Assembly: GCA_021772695.1 (NCBI GenBank)
Contig: JAJFLL010000116.1
Coordinates: forward strand, 1-7,957
Reading direction: 5' to 3'
Source of the DNA: Deltaproteobacteria bacterium
GTDB taxonomy: Bacteria; UBA10199; DSSB01
Length of the DNA: 7,957 nt
Every line of letters starts with the position of its first letter. The first letter of the stretch is position 1. This document shows positions 1-6,700 of the stretch, one piece after another. Made by a program: the position numbers and the translations under genes. The notes under the pieces were generated by a model, which did not search any database, was not told where the DNA came from, and saw nothing but the letters and a program-made list of their open reading frames with translations.

Positions 1-195
1 AATGATTTTTCCATCGGGTTGTAGGGCTACTGCAACCGGGGATTCATTGTCGGTACCCAAATCAACGGAGGCAATGCCGTTACTACCGAAAGAGGCATCG
101 AGGTCACCGGGAAGGGCGAAGGTGTTTGCTATGGGCAGATAGTTTAGTAAAACAACCAGGACCCAGGTTTGGGACCAGAACAATACTTTTTTCAT
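1..195 (-). CDS. Secreted delta-60-repeat (beta-propeller-like) protein, 5' part only
   Basis: This is the first 65 codons of a gene whose 3' end lies outside the window. The start is ATG at 195-193, with a GGAG ribosome site at 204-201 and a 5-base spacer. The N-terminus (MKK, then a hydrophobic stretch including WVLVVLL) is a signal peptide, with likely cleavage after NTFA at residue 27. The mature part begins LPGDLDASFGSNG and reaches VALQPDGKII. This matches the delta-60 repeat consensus (LDxSFGxxG ... ALQPDGKI), a ~60-residue repeat of secreted bacterial proteins thought to form beta-propeller-like structures. No enzymatic role is visible and the repeat number is unknown because the gene is cut. 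The terminator upstream and a possible promoter at 263-235 suggest it is transcribed on its own. The family call is firm; the function is unknown. Confidence 0.9.
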   Translation of the reverse strand, partial: MKKVLFWSQTWVLVVLLNYLPIANTFALPGDLDASFGSNGIASVDLGTDNESPVAVALQPDGKII

Positions 196-234
196 TTTTT
201 CTCCAGGTTCCTTGTGAACTTCTCTCAAGTTTTT

Positions 235-263
235 TTTAACTATGTCCTGGGGTGTATTGTCAA
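235..263 (-). promoter_or_regulatory. Possible sigma-70-type promoter for the delta-60-repeat gene
   Basis: A perfect TTGACA box lies at 263-258 on the minus strand. Seventeen bases downstream is GTTAAA (240-235), a poor -10 match (3 of 6). The segment sits between the terminator of the preceding gene and the start at 195, where a promoter is needed. An A-rich run follows the weak -10. The -35 match and its place are good; the -10 is weak, so the exact promoter is uncertain. Confidence 0.4.
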
Positions 264-289
264 GGCCTGTAGCTGTTACCAAAAAAAGT

Positions 290-324
290 AAAAAAAAAGG
301 CCCCCATGGAGACGGGGGCCTTTT
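290..324 (-). terminator. Strong rho-independent terminator after the VWA gene
   Basis: Inverted arms GGCCCCC (299-305) and GGGGGCC (314-320) form a perfect 7-bp GC stem with an 8-base loop. AAAA (295-298) and TTTT (321-324) can extend it to 11 bp. Read on the minus strand, the stem is followed by a run of nine T (298-290) and lies about 20 bases past the stop of the VWA gene. The plus-strand T-run is only four bases, so termination is mainly for minus-strand transcription. It separates the VWA gene from the delta-60-repeat gene. Confidence 0.92.
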
Positions 325-329
325 GATTT

Positions 330-347
330 GATTTGGCGTCTGGTTAA
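330..347 (+). repeat. 18-bp inverted repeat, left copy, flanking the VWA gene
   Basis: The plus strand reads gatttggcgtctggttaa. The reverse complement of 2915-2932 is gatttggcgtccgggtaa, so 16 of 18 bases match, with the first 11 identical. This copy overlaps the VWA stop codon (TTA on the plus strand at 344-346). A match of this quality could arise by chance in 8 kb; only its place at both ends of one gene makes it notable. Confidence 0.45.
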
Positions 348-2902
348 TTTCGTCTGAAGCGCAGACGACTCCACCCTATGAGAAGAATGCCCATGAAGAA
401 CCAAGGGGCCCAGCTTCTTGAGGTGTTGGGTCCGGCTTGGAGTGAGCAACTGCCCGAACCTTCCACTAGTCCAAATCCGGTGGGAACAACGGGACCTCCA
501 ACCGGATCACCGGTCTGCCCACCGCCGGAGTCGCCGGGGTTTTCACAGGCATTGCCGATGCCATTGCCATTGCTGTCGGTCTGATCGGAATTTGCGGTAT
601 TGGGACAATTGTCCTCAGGATCGCAAACGCCGTCGAGATCGGCGTCTCCAGCCTCACAATCATTCGGTGGAGGACATTCGCCGTTGTCCGTATTGAGACA
701 CGCACCCGTCTCGGTGTCGCAGACATCGGCGGTGCATGCGTTATCGTCATCACAACTGACGGTCGAGCCGACGCAGGCCCCCACCTCATTACATTGGTCG
801 GGGTTGGTACAATTGTCTCCGTCATCACAAGTGGTGCCCACCAGGATTTCCTGCACACAGGTGCCCGAGTCGAGGTCGCAAGCTCCCGCTGTGCAAGGAT
901 TACCGTCATCGCAGTCGAGGTCGCCGTTACACTCGCAAGCCGAATTGTCGGTGAGACATTCGCCGGTATCACTGTCACAGCTATGGGTGGTGCATTCACG
1001 ATTGTCGGAACAATCTTTGGGGCCGCCCGCTTGGCATTCGCCGCCGGAACACACATCACCTAAGGTACATGAGTCACCATCTTCGCAATCGGCGGTATTA
1101 TTGACCGGCACGCAGGCCCCGTCCCCGCTACACTCATTATCGGTACAAGGGTTGCCGTCGTCGGTACAGGCCGTACCTTGGGGATCGTTACAGGTGTCAT
1201 TGACCTCATTACAATTGTCGGCACATTCCTCGCCATCGGCGCAGGGATTGGTGCCAGCACCACAGGTCCCTTGGCCGTCGCAGAATTCTTCTCCGTTACA
1301 GAATAACCCGTCGGAGCAAGAAGTATCGGACCCAAGGGGCGGGTATTGGCAGGTACGCGTATTGGGATCGCAGACTTTTCCCGTGCAGAGATTGCCGTCT
1401 TCGGGACAGTCCGCATCGATCTCACATTCGCAGCCGCTGTCATCGGTAACGCAATTGCCGGTATTGGGGTCGCAACTTTCCACGGTACATTCGATCCCGT
1501 CGTCCACGCAGGTTACCGGAACTCCCGAACAAGATCCGTTACTACAAGTGTCGGCCGTAGTACAGAGTACCCCGTCGGAGCACTGCCCAGGTTGATTCAT
1601 GGGCTCGCAGGCACCGTTGACACATTGACCACCTGTGCATTCGTTTTGGTCCCCGTCTTCACAGCCCTGCCCATTGGCGCCCGTGAAACAGTCGTTGGCC
1701 GTTTCATCACAGACATTGTTACAGGCATTACCGCCCTCACAGGGGTTACCCGAGGAGACACATTGGCCGGCGTCGGTACACGACTCAGTGCCGTTGCAAA
1801 AACTGCCGTCGTCGCAACTATTGCCGGTGTCCACAGGGTGTTCGCAGATTCCCGTGTCACTGCAAACATCATCGGTACAAGGATTGCCGTCATTACATAC
1901 GGTGCCGGCATTATCAGGGGTACATGAGGTACAATTGGGAATGGGGTCGTGGCTACAACCACCGTTGACACTACAACTGTCCGCCGTACACGGATCGTTG
2001 TCATCACAGCGCATGTCGCTCGGTTGGAATTGGCAGCTGCCTTCCACACAGGTGTCTACGGTACATTCCACTTGATCATCGCAGAGGATTTCATTGCCGA
2101 TGGTATTTAGGATGGCCGCTAAGTCGGCTCCCCCTGGGGCGATATAAAAATTGTCGCCGTCACCGTTTTCTAAAGTCTGTTCTGCAGGAGTTACCCCGCC
2201 GGTACCCGTACTGTCCGCCGAAGGTTGGGTGGCCATGGAGGCCAAGAGAGCACGATTTTGCACATCACCGCCGGAACCGCTGGCATCGAAGGCGATAGCA
2301 ATAAAGGTATAGCCCAATGCCTTTAATTCATCGGCGGCGTCTGCGGCGGCGGCATCATCGCCGACGATACAGTCATCCCCTTCGGCGATGTCCTCGTTGC
2401 AAGTATCGTTTTCGTTGGCATCACCATCAGAGAGTAAAATATAAATTTGCTGGGAACCGGCATTGCCGTTGAGTTGTAATTCCCGGCGCCCTGCCTCCAC
2501 GGCATCTTCCAAGTTGGTACCCCCTGGGCTCGAACTGGTCATGCCGCTATCAATGGCTGATTTGATGGTGGTGGCATTATTGCTCAGGGCATGGATCGTC
2601 TCGGCGTCTTCACCGCCATCGACGGCATCGCCGAAGCGACCGATGGCCACCCGGTTATTGGGGACCGCCAAGAGCAGATCCACCATATTTTTGGCGGCAT
2701 CTCGCTCCAAGGCTCGGTTGGTGCTACTCACGCTGCCGGTTCGGTCGAGCATGATATAGACATCGGCCGGAGTCTGACCGCACTGTGGGATTTCTTGTTG
2801 GCCCCACGCCGGCGGAGACGAGATGAACTGCACGAGGCAGATGGTTAAAGTGAAGAGAAAAGAGAAGACAAGGCCCTTGGCCCCCTTACCCGAAGTTTTA
2901 AT
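344..2902 (-). CDS. Exported VWA-domain protein with CTDC cysteine repeats, thrombospondin type 3 segment and Cys-type C-terminal sorting tail
   Basis: A surface or secreted protein of about 852 residues, function unknown. I chose an ATT start at 2902-2900: it lies 6 bases after GGAGG (2913-2909) and gives a full signal peptide (MKTSGKGAKG, then LVFSFLFTLTICLV, cleavage near PPAWG|QQ). The next start, GTG at 2833, cuts that signal peptide away. Numbered from the ATT start, a VWA domain (about 43-273) has an intact metal-ion (MIDAS) site: D53-x-T55-x-S57, T129 (GGTNLEDA) and D159 (LLSDGDAN). Residues ~274-745 hold about 13 CTDC units (pattern CDDGNPCTxDxC...GxC, Pfam Dicty_CTDC type). A thrombospondin type 3 calcium motif follows (DADLDGVCDPEDNCP...DSNGNGIGNAC), then a Gly/Pro linker, GSGSCSL (C819), a membrane segment APWFFMGILLIGW and the basic tail RLRFRRN. 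Metal-dependent adhesion or matrix binding is inferred. It has its own terminator. Confidence 0.93.
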   Translation of the reverse strand: MKTSGKGAKGLVFSFLFTLTICLVQFISSPPAWGQQEIPQCGQTPADVYIMLDRTGSVSSTNRALERDAAKNMVDLLLAVPNNRVAIGRFGDAVDGGEDAETIHALSNNATTIKSAIDSGMTSSSPGGTNLEDAVEAGRRELQLNGNAGSQQIYILLSDGDANENDTCNEDIAEGDDCIVGDDAAAADAADELKALGYTFIAIAFDASGSGGDVQNRALLASMATQPSADSTGTGGVTPAEQTLENGDGDNFYIAPGGADLAAILNTIGNEILCDDQVECTVDTCVEGSCQFQPSDMRCDDNDPCTADSCSVNGGCSHDPIPNCTSCTPDNAGTVCNDGNPCTDDVCSDTGICEHPVDTGNSCDDGSFCNGTESCTDAGQCVSSGNPCEGGNACNNVCDETANDCFTGANGQGCEDGDQNECTGGQCVNGACEPMNQPGQCSDGVLCTTADTCSNGSCSGVPVTCVDDGIECTVESCDPNTGNCVTDDSGCECEIDADCPEDGNLCTGKVCDPNTRTCQYPPLGSDTSCSDGLFCNGEEFCDGQGTCGAGTNPCADGEECADNCNEVNDTCNDPQGTACTDDGNPCTDNECSGDGACVPVNNTADCEDGDSCTLGDVCSGGECQAGGPKDCSDNRECTTHSCDSDTGECLTDNSACECNGDLDCDDGNPCTAGACDLDSGTCVQEILVGTTCDDGDNCTNPDQCNEVGACVGSTVSCDDDNACTADVCDTETGACLNTDNGECPPPNDCEAGDADLDGVCDPEDNCPNTANSDQTDSNGNGIGNACENPGDSGGGQTGDPVGGPVVPTGFGLVEGSGSCSLQAGPNTSRSWAPWFFMGILLIGWSRLRFRRN
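914..1408 (-). repeat. Cysteine super-repeat, second unit (165 residues)
   Basis: This codes for residues 499-663 of the VWA protein (ATT numbering). It aligns along its length with the preceding unit at 1409-1897. Both run, in order: a CTDC unit, a DGxFCNGxExC segment, an NPC...C...C.E..ND.C segment, a second CTDC unit, CxDGxxCTxxDxCSxGxC, a CTxxSCDxxTGxC unit and the marker CEC. It ends just before CDDGNPCTAGAC, where a partial third unit begins. The order of cysteines is kept while many other residues differ, so this is an old duplication, not an assembly echo. Confidence 0.8.
1409..1897 (-). repeat. Cysteine super-repeat, first unit (163 residues)
   Basis: This codes for residues 336-498 of the VWA protein (ATT numbering), from CNDGNPCTDDVC to CECEIDAD. 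It is the partner of the unit at 914-1408. Equivalent landmarks are CDDGSFCNGTESC here and CSDGLFCNGEEFC in the second unit, and CVTDDSGCEC here and CLTDNSACEC in the second. Two shorter CTDC units precede it, next to the VWA domain. Confidence 0.8.
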
Positions 2903-2908
2903 ACGATT

Positions 2909-2913
2909 CCTCC
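2909..2913 (-). promoter_or_regulatory. Ribosome binding site that decides the AUU start of the VWA gene
   Basis: GGAGG on the minus strand (2913-2909) is followed by six bases and ATT at 2902. No ATG, GTG or TTG lies in this frame between the upstream in-frame TAA and the signal-peptide core. An ATG at 2915-2913 overlaps the site but is out of frame and reads only MEESY before TAA at 2900-2898, which overlaps the ATT codon by one base. Confidence 0.7.
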
Positions 2914-2914
2914 A

Positions 2915-2932
2915 TTACCCGGACGCCAAATC
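2915..2932 (-). repeat. 18-bp inverted repeat, right copy, flanking the VWA gene
   Basis: On the minus strand this reads gatttggcgtccgggtaa, 16 of 18 identical to the plus strand at 330-347. It lies just upstream of the ribosome site of the VWA gene. Its core tttggcgtcc occurs again on the minus strand at 3073-3064. Confidence 0.45.
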
Positions 2933-2936
2933 AAGC

Positions 2937-2987
2937 GCAGGAGTGCGTTTCGATTCATGGCGAATCATTAAGCAGGAGGGTGCGTTT
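2937..2987. repeat. Direct repeat pair enclosing a small palindrome upstream of the VWA gene
   Basis: On the plus strand, gcaggagtgcgttt (2937-2950) recurs as gcaggagggtgcgttt (2972-2987), the same apart from two inserted g. Between them is gattc-atggc-gaatc (2952-2966), an inverted repeat with a 5-base loop. It lies 35-85 bases upstream of the VWA start, where an operator or regulator site would be expected. No clear -35/-10 pair was recognised near it, so a regulatory role is a guess. Confidence 0.4.
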
Positions 2988-3158
2988 TAATTGGTGTGGT
3001 TGGAGTTTCTTACCCGGACACTAATTTTGAACACTTACCCTGTAGAGTAATAGTTAGCAAAAAGGACGCCAAAGAATGGGCCGCCGGTTCAAAAAAAAAT
3101 GGCCAATGATACTAGACCTTTGGATTTCGAGATTTTTTGGAATCGAGAACGGAATCAG
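2988..3158. other. Gene-free spacer upstream of the VWA gene
   Basis: Together with the neighbouring repeats this is part of a 320-base gap (2903-3222) without a supportable gene. It is more AT-rich than the flanking genes. It must hold the promoter of the VWA gene if that gene is not read through from the operon to its right, but I cannot name convincing boxes. A minus-strand run of nine T (3099-3091) follows a weak 4-bp stem and could act as a poor terminator. The motif cttaccc or attaccc recurs at 2885, 2914, 3009 and 3034 on the plus strand, of unknown meaning. Confidence 0.5.
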
Positions 3159-3225
3159 AAAAATGTCTCATAGCGTCATTTTTCCGTTTATCCATATTGA
3201 GAAAATCGACATTTTTTTGACGCTA
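3159..3225. repeat. Two interlocked inverted repeats just after the small acidic gene
   Basis: Plus-strand tagcgtca (3171-3178) is complementary to tgacgcta (3218-3225), which includes the stop codon of the small gene. Separately, aaaaatgtc (3159-3167) is complementary to gacattttt (3208-3216). The arms alternate (B, A, B', A'), so in RNA they would either compete or form an H-type pseudoknot. On the minus strand the last arm ends GACATTTTT, so a weak terminator or a 3'-end RNA structure is possible. The loops are long (about 40 bases), which weakens a simple terminator reading. Confidence 0.45.
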
Positions 3226-3690
3226 CTTTTCGGCCAGGCCCTGAATCTCTTCCCATAGATCGTCCAGAGGCAGTCTTCCCAGGGCAGACAGTTGGGACTG
3301 GGGCGCGATCAAATGTAATTTTTTCATCAAGGCGATGACTTGATGATGCCATTCCTGCCAGACCAGGTGTTCTTGTTCCCAACCGGGCATTTCTCCCAAT
3401 AAACCTTCAGGGGAAGTCACGGCCATGCCTTGGGCGATTTTTTCCATTTGATCCAAGGCCGTATCGGTCTCTTGCCAAGCCTGGGTGAAGGCATCCAAGT
3501 GGCCTTGAATTTCTAGCAACCGGGATTCCAAATCCAAACTTTGGGGAGACCGGCCTGAACTCAAGTCCTTCATGACGTTTTGCAGACCGGTAAAACAAAT
3601 TCCTGCCAAGATATTCAATTCTTCTAGGAGAAAGGCAGTGGTTTCGGCGCAGGTTTCTAGATTTAAGACTGGAGTCTGTGGGGGTGACAC
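3223..3690 (-). CDS. Small acidic alpha-helical protein downstream of the giant gene; candidate partner or immunity protein
   Basis: A protein of about 155 residues that I do not recognise. It looks all-helical, with leucine-rich amphipathic stretches (TTAFLLEELNILAGI, LLEIQGHLDAF) and tryptophans around residues 70, 104, 111 and 114. It has no signal peptide or membrane segment, so it is probably cytoplasmic. It is strongly acidic: 23 Asp/Glu against 8 Lys/Arg. It starts with GTG at 3690, about 50 bases after the giant gene's TGA, on the same strand and with no terminator between, so co-transcription is likely. No good ribosome site precedes the GTG. The frame stays open upstream to a TAG near 3768 without ATG, GTG or TTG, so a rarer start (for example ATT at 3708) or coupled reinitiation is possible. 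Small size, acidity and position suit an immunity protein or chaperone for the giant protein, by inference only. Confidence 0.8.
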   Translation of the reverse strand: MSPPQTPVLNLETCAETTAFLLEELNILAGICFTGLQNVMKDLSSGRSPQSLDLESRLLEIQGHLDAFTQAWQETDTALDQMEKIAQGMAVTSPEGLLGEMPGWEQEHLVWQEWHHQVIALMKKLHLIAPQSQLSALGRLPLDDLWEEIQGLAEK

Positions 3691-3742
3691 GGATTCATCT
3701 TGGGAAATTTCGAATAAATGGCAAGGGAAGTATGCCCTTAGC

Positions 3743-6700
3743 TCACATGGCTTCCGAGAAGATATCTAAGTGGGGATTTTCACCATAGTAGGTGATCTCT
3801 AGATCTTTAATCTCGATGGAATGATCCTTGGTCACCCGATAGGCCTTTTCTCCACTGGGTAAGGTGATTTCCTCGATGGGAAGCTTTGCCCGGGTATCAA
3901 AGGCAAAGAGATGGTCACCCCTCATGGTTTTTCCAGACTCTTGTTTGACCTCGGAAGAGGTGTAACCACGACCGGTAAAGAGAAGAGTATCCTTTTTTAG
4001 CAAGACACTTCTGCCTTGGGGATTATTGGAAGGGACGGTCTTGCGAAATTTGGCGAAATCCTGCGTTTTAAAATAGAGATGGAATTGTCCTTGGGCCTCG
4101 CCCTGCGGACTCAGGTTTCTTTGATGGTCGAGTTTGACCGGAATCGCTATAGAATCGACGGCGTTTCCATAACCCTGCTCTACCAGATATTCTTGCAGCA
4201 GTTTGTCTAGACCTTTTCTTGCGTAGCGAAAGGCATCGTGAGGGGATTTTTGCCAGGTTGCCTCGGTCAATAAGTCTAAGATCTTCTCTTCAAATTTCTC
4301 ACCTTCCTTTGGCTCCAGGCGTTCCATCAACTCGGCGGCCTTTTCGATTTGAAATTTAAAGCGTGCCGCTGATGAAGAGCTAGGAGTTTCTAAAAATTTG
4401 AGTCCCGTGGCTTCATAGGTCTCGGTGAATAATTCCGTGACCGTTTCCTTAGGATGGTGGTCCGTGCGCGGCGGCCCACGAAAGGTAAAGGCCTGGATCT
4501 TGCCGTCTCGAATGAACACCACATCATTGCTATGGGAAGACATGAATTCCTTCGGGCTGACGTCCGGTTTTAGGCGGATGAGGGTCATTTGTTGATCCAC
4601 CACCGTACCAGTGGTTTCAAGAATGGTATCGTAGCGAATGATTTTGACGTTGGGAATATGCTCTTTGATAAATCGGACGACTTCGGTGTCGATGGATCTT
4701 GCGGTGATCTGATAGGTGACCCCCGCGATTTTTTTATCGTTCACCGCTTGGCCGTATTTTCTGACCTGGTTTTTAAATTTAATGGCACTCTCGCCGCCCA
4801 TGGAGGTAAAGCTCAGGGCACCTGGTCCACCCACGGCCGCATTGTAGGTGGATTTCATCTCGGCCATCCATTGGTCTTTGTGAAGTCCGTCGGCCTCCAT
4901 GCGGTGGCTGCGCGACCGGCCGCCTTCGTCCACAAAACGCTGTTGACCCATTTCCTGATTTACGGAGGTCAGGGGTTGGCCTTCGCCAGCTTCGGCACGG
5001 GCCTGCAAAGCACCGAGGCGAATCAATTCTTCCACATTGCCGCGCCATTTTGCCTTTTCACCGGGGGCATAGACCTGCCAATGATCGGGGTTTTCTTGGT
5101 ATTCCATGGTGGTTTTTTCCATGGCCTCATTGGCGCCAGGAATTTTTTCCAAATGGGCATAAGCTTGCAGTAATAACATGCCGCGAGTGGTGGCCGTGCT
5201 TTGGGGACTACCCTCGGGGCTTTCAAACATCCATTCCGTTCGAAAAAACCTGCGCACCATTGAGGTAGCATCGCTGCTTTTATCGAGGCGTATCAGGCCT
5301 CGTAAGCCCTGGGCGGCTTCCGCATCCATGGAGCGGAACAGGTCCAGGGCATGCTGGGCATTTTTGGTATATAAGATCTCAGACAATACGGTACCCATTC
5401 CCTCAGAGGGAACTTGGGACAAGTCGTAAAGAGCGCGCAATTGGTGGGCATCCAAACCTTCCAGCCATTTCCAATCCCCGCGAAATTGGGTGGTGATGCG
5501 GGGATGCCGTTTTAAGGTCTCTTTGAGTTGTTCCACCATTTCGGCTTCGGTGCGTCGTGAGGATCCCTTGGTACGATTTCCACTTTCAGGAACGGAATCG
5601 TTGGGGCGATAAGTAGCCATGGCCATGGGTTGAGGCCGAAAGATGGTGTCTACCTTAAAGCCGAAGCCAGGGCCTCGCGCCGGTGACACCCTGGCAGTGG
5701 CAAAGGCTAGCTGCGGCCCAAAGCCAGGACCGAAGCCGTCGTAGGGCGACTGGTCGATGATGTCCTTGGCAAGCTTGAGATTGGCTTTGGCCTGACTATC
5801 CAATTTGGCGAGGTGCCGGTTAAAGGATTGGGGTACCAATTTTCCACCAAGGTGGAGGGATCCTAGCGTGGTGATTTGATGGCCGAGAAAATCCCAATAG
5901 TTGGGAAGTGGATCGCGGGTGATGCCCGATTGATTCAATCCTACCAGCAGGCCATAAAAGCCGGTAGCGCCGATGACCGTATCCGTGGCCCAGCCGGCGA
6001 GGCGTCCGGCCGGATTGGAAAATCCGACCAACTTACCCTCATGAAAGACCGGTTTGAGATTTCCCTTTTGAAATTTTACGCCAGTGGCGAGTTTGGCACC
6101 GTGTCCCAATTGGTGGGCCAGAGCAAAACTTTGCATCATGCCGAACATCAAGGCGGCCTCGCCCGCATCCCAAGTAAATTTCGTCCCGAAGACCAGAGAT
6201 CTCTCGGCTTGGTAAAAGGTATAAGCCGCGGTGGATTCCGCCACTCTCGGTAACCAGCGATAGGCGAATTGTCCCATGGGTAAGAGGGCCTTGGCGGTAA
6301 AGGTGCCCAGGGCAGACCGGGATAAAAATTCCGAGGTGCCCACGGCCACTCGAGACAATCCATATTCCGTGCCTTTGCGCACCATGGCGCCACCGGCGCC
6401 GGCGGTCACCAAGAGGACCACGTCTAAGGTGAGCAGGAAAAGATTTTGCAAGTTGCGGGTGGTGTCGATGGGGGAAATGCCCGTGCGGTAGGAATCCATG
6501 ATGTCGCCCCATCCTTCGGCAACCCCTAACCCCATGTCGACGGCCAGACCTCCCAACATGCCTAAGCCAAGGGCGGTGGTGGAAGGTTCGGGTACCAATA
6601 TGGCCACGATGGCGAACCCAGTGGCGATAAAGCCTAATTTTCTGGGGCCCGTATTTACCGCCTTGTCTAGGGCTACCTTAAAGGCCTCGCCGAAATCCTC

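Noticed and set aside
600..1927. Long open frames on the plus strand (600-1595 and 1346-1927) opposite the cysteine array
   Set aside because: They arise from the repetitive Cys/Asp/Gly codons of the VWA gene, have low-complexity Ser/Gln/Pro or Thr/Val/Ala content, and lack ribosome sites. The minus-strand frame has clear domains.
3076..3258. A 60-codon plus-strand frame in the intergenic gap
   Set aside because: It overlaps the end of the small acidic gene, lies in AT-rich sequence, has no ribosome site and no recognisable content.
3836..3982. Possible ADP-ribosyltransferase traces in the giant protein C-terminus (R in FTGRG, TSS, and EEITLPSGEKAYRV resembling the ExE strand)
   Set aside because: The spacing between the Arg and the Ser motif is far too short, and the first Glu of ExE would be Ile. 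The likeness is too weak to call.
4589..5173. A 194-codon plus-strand frame inside the giant gene
   Set aside because: It is antisense to the nuclease-like region of a much longer gene, and its translation shows no motif or signal of its own.
6533..6595. VPEPSTTALGLGMLGGLA in the giant protein, very like a PEP-CTERM sorting signal
   Set aside because: It lies near residue 454 of about 1403, is not at the C-terminus and has no adjacent basic cluster, so it cannot act as a PEP-CTERM tail. Probably a chance likeness.
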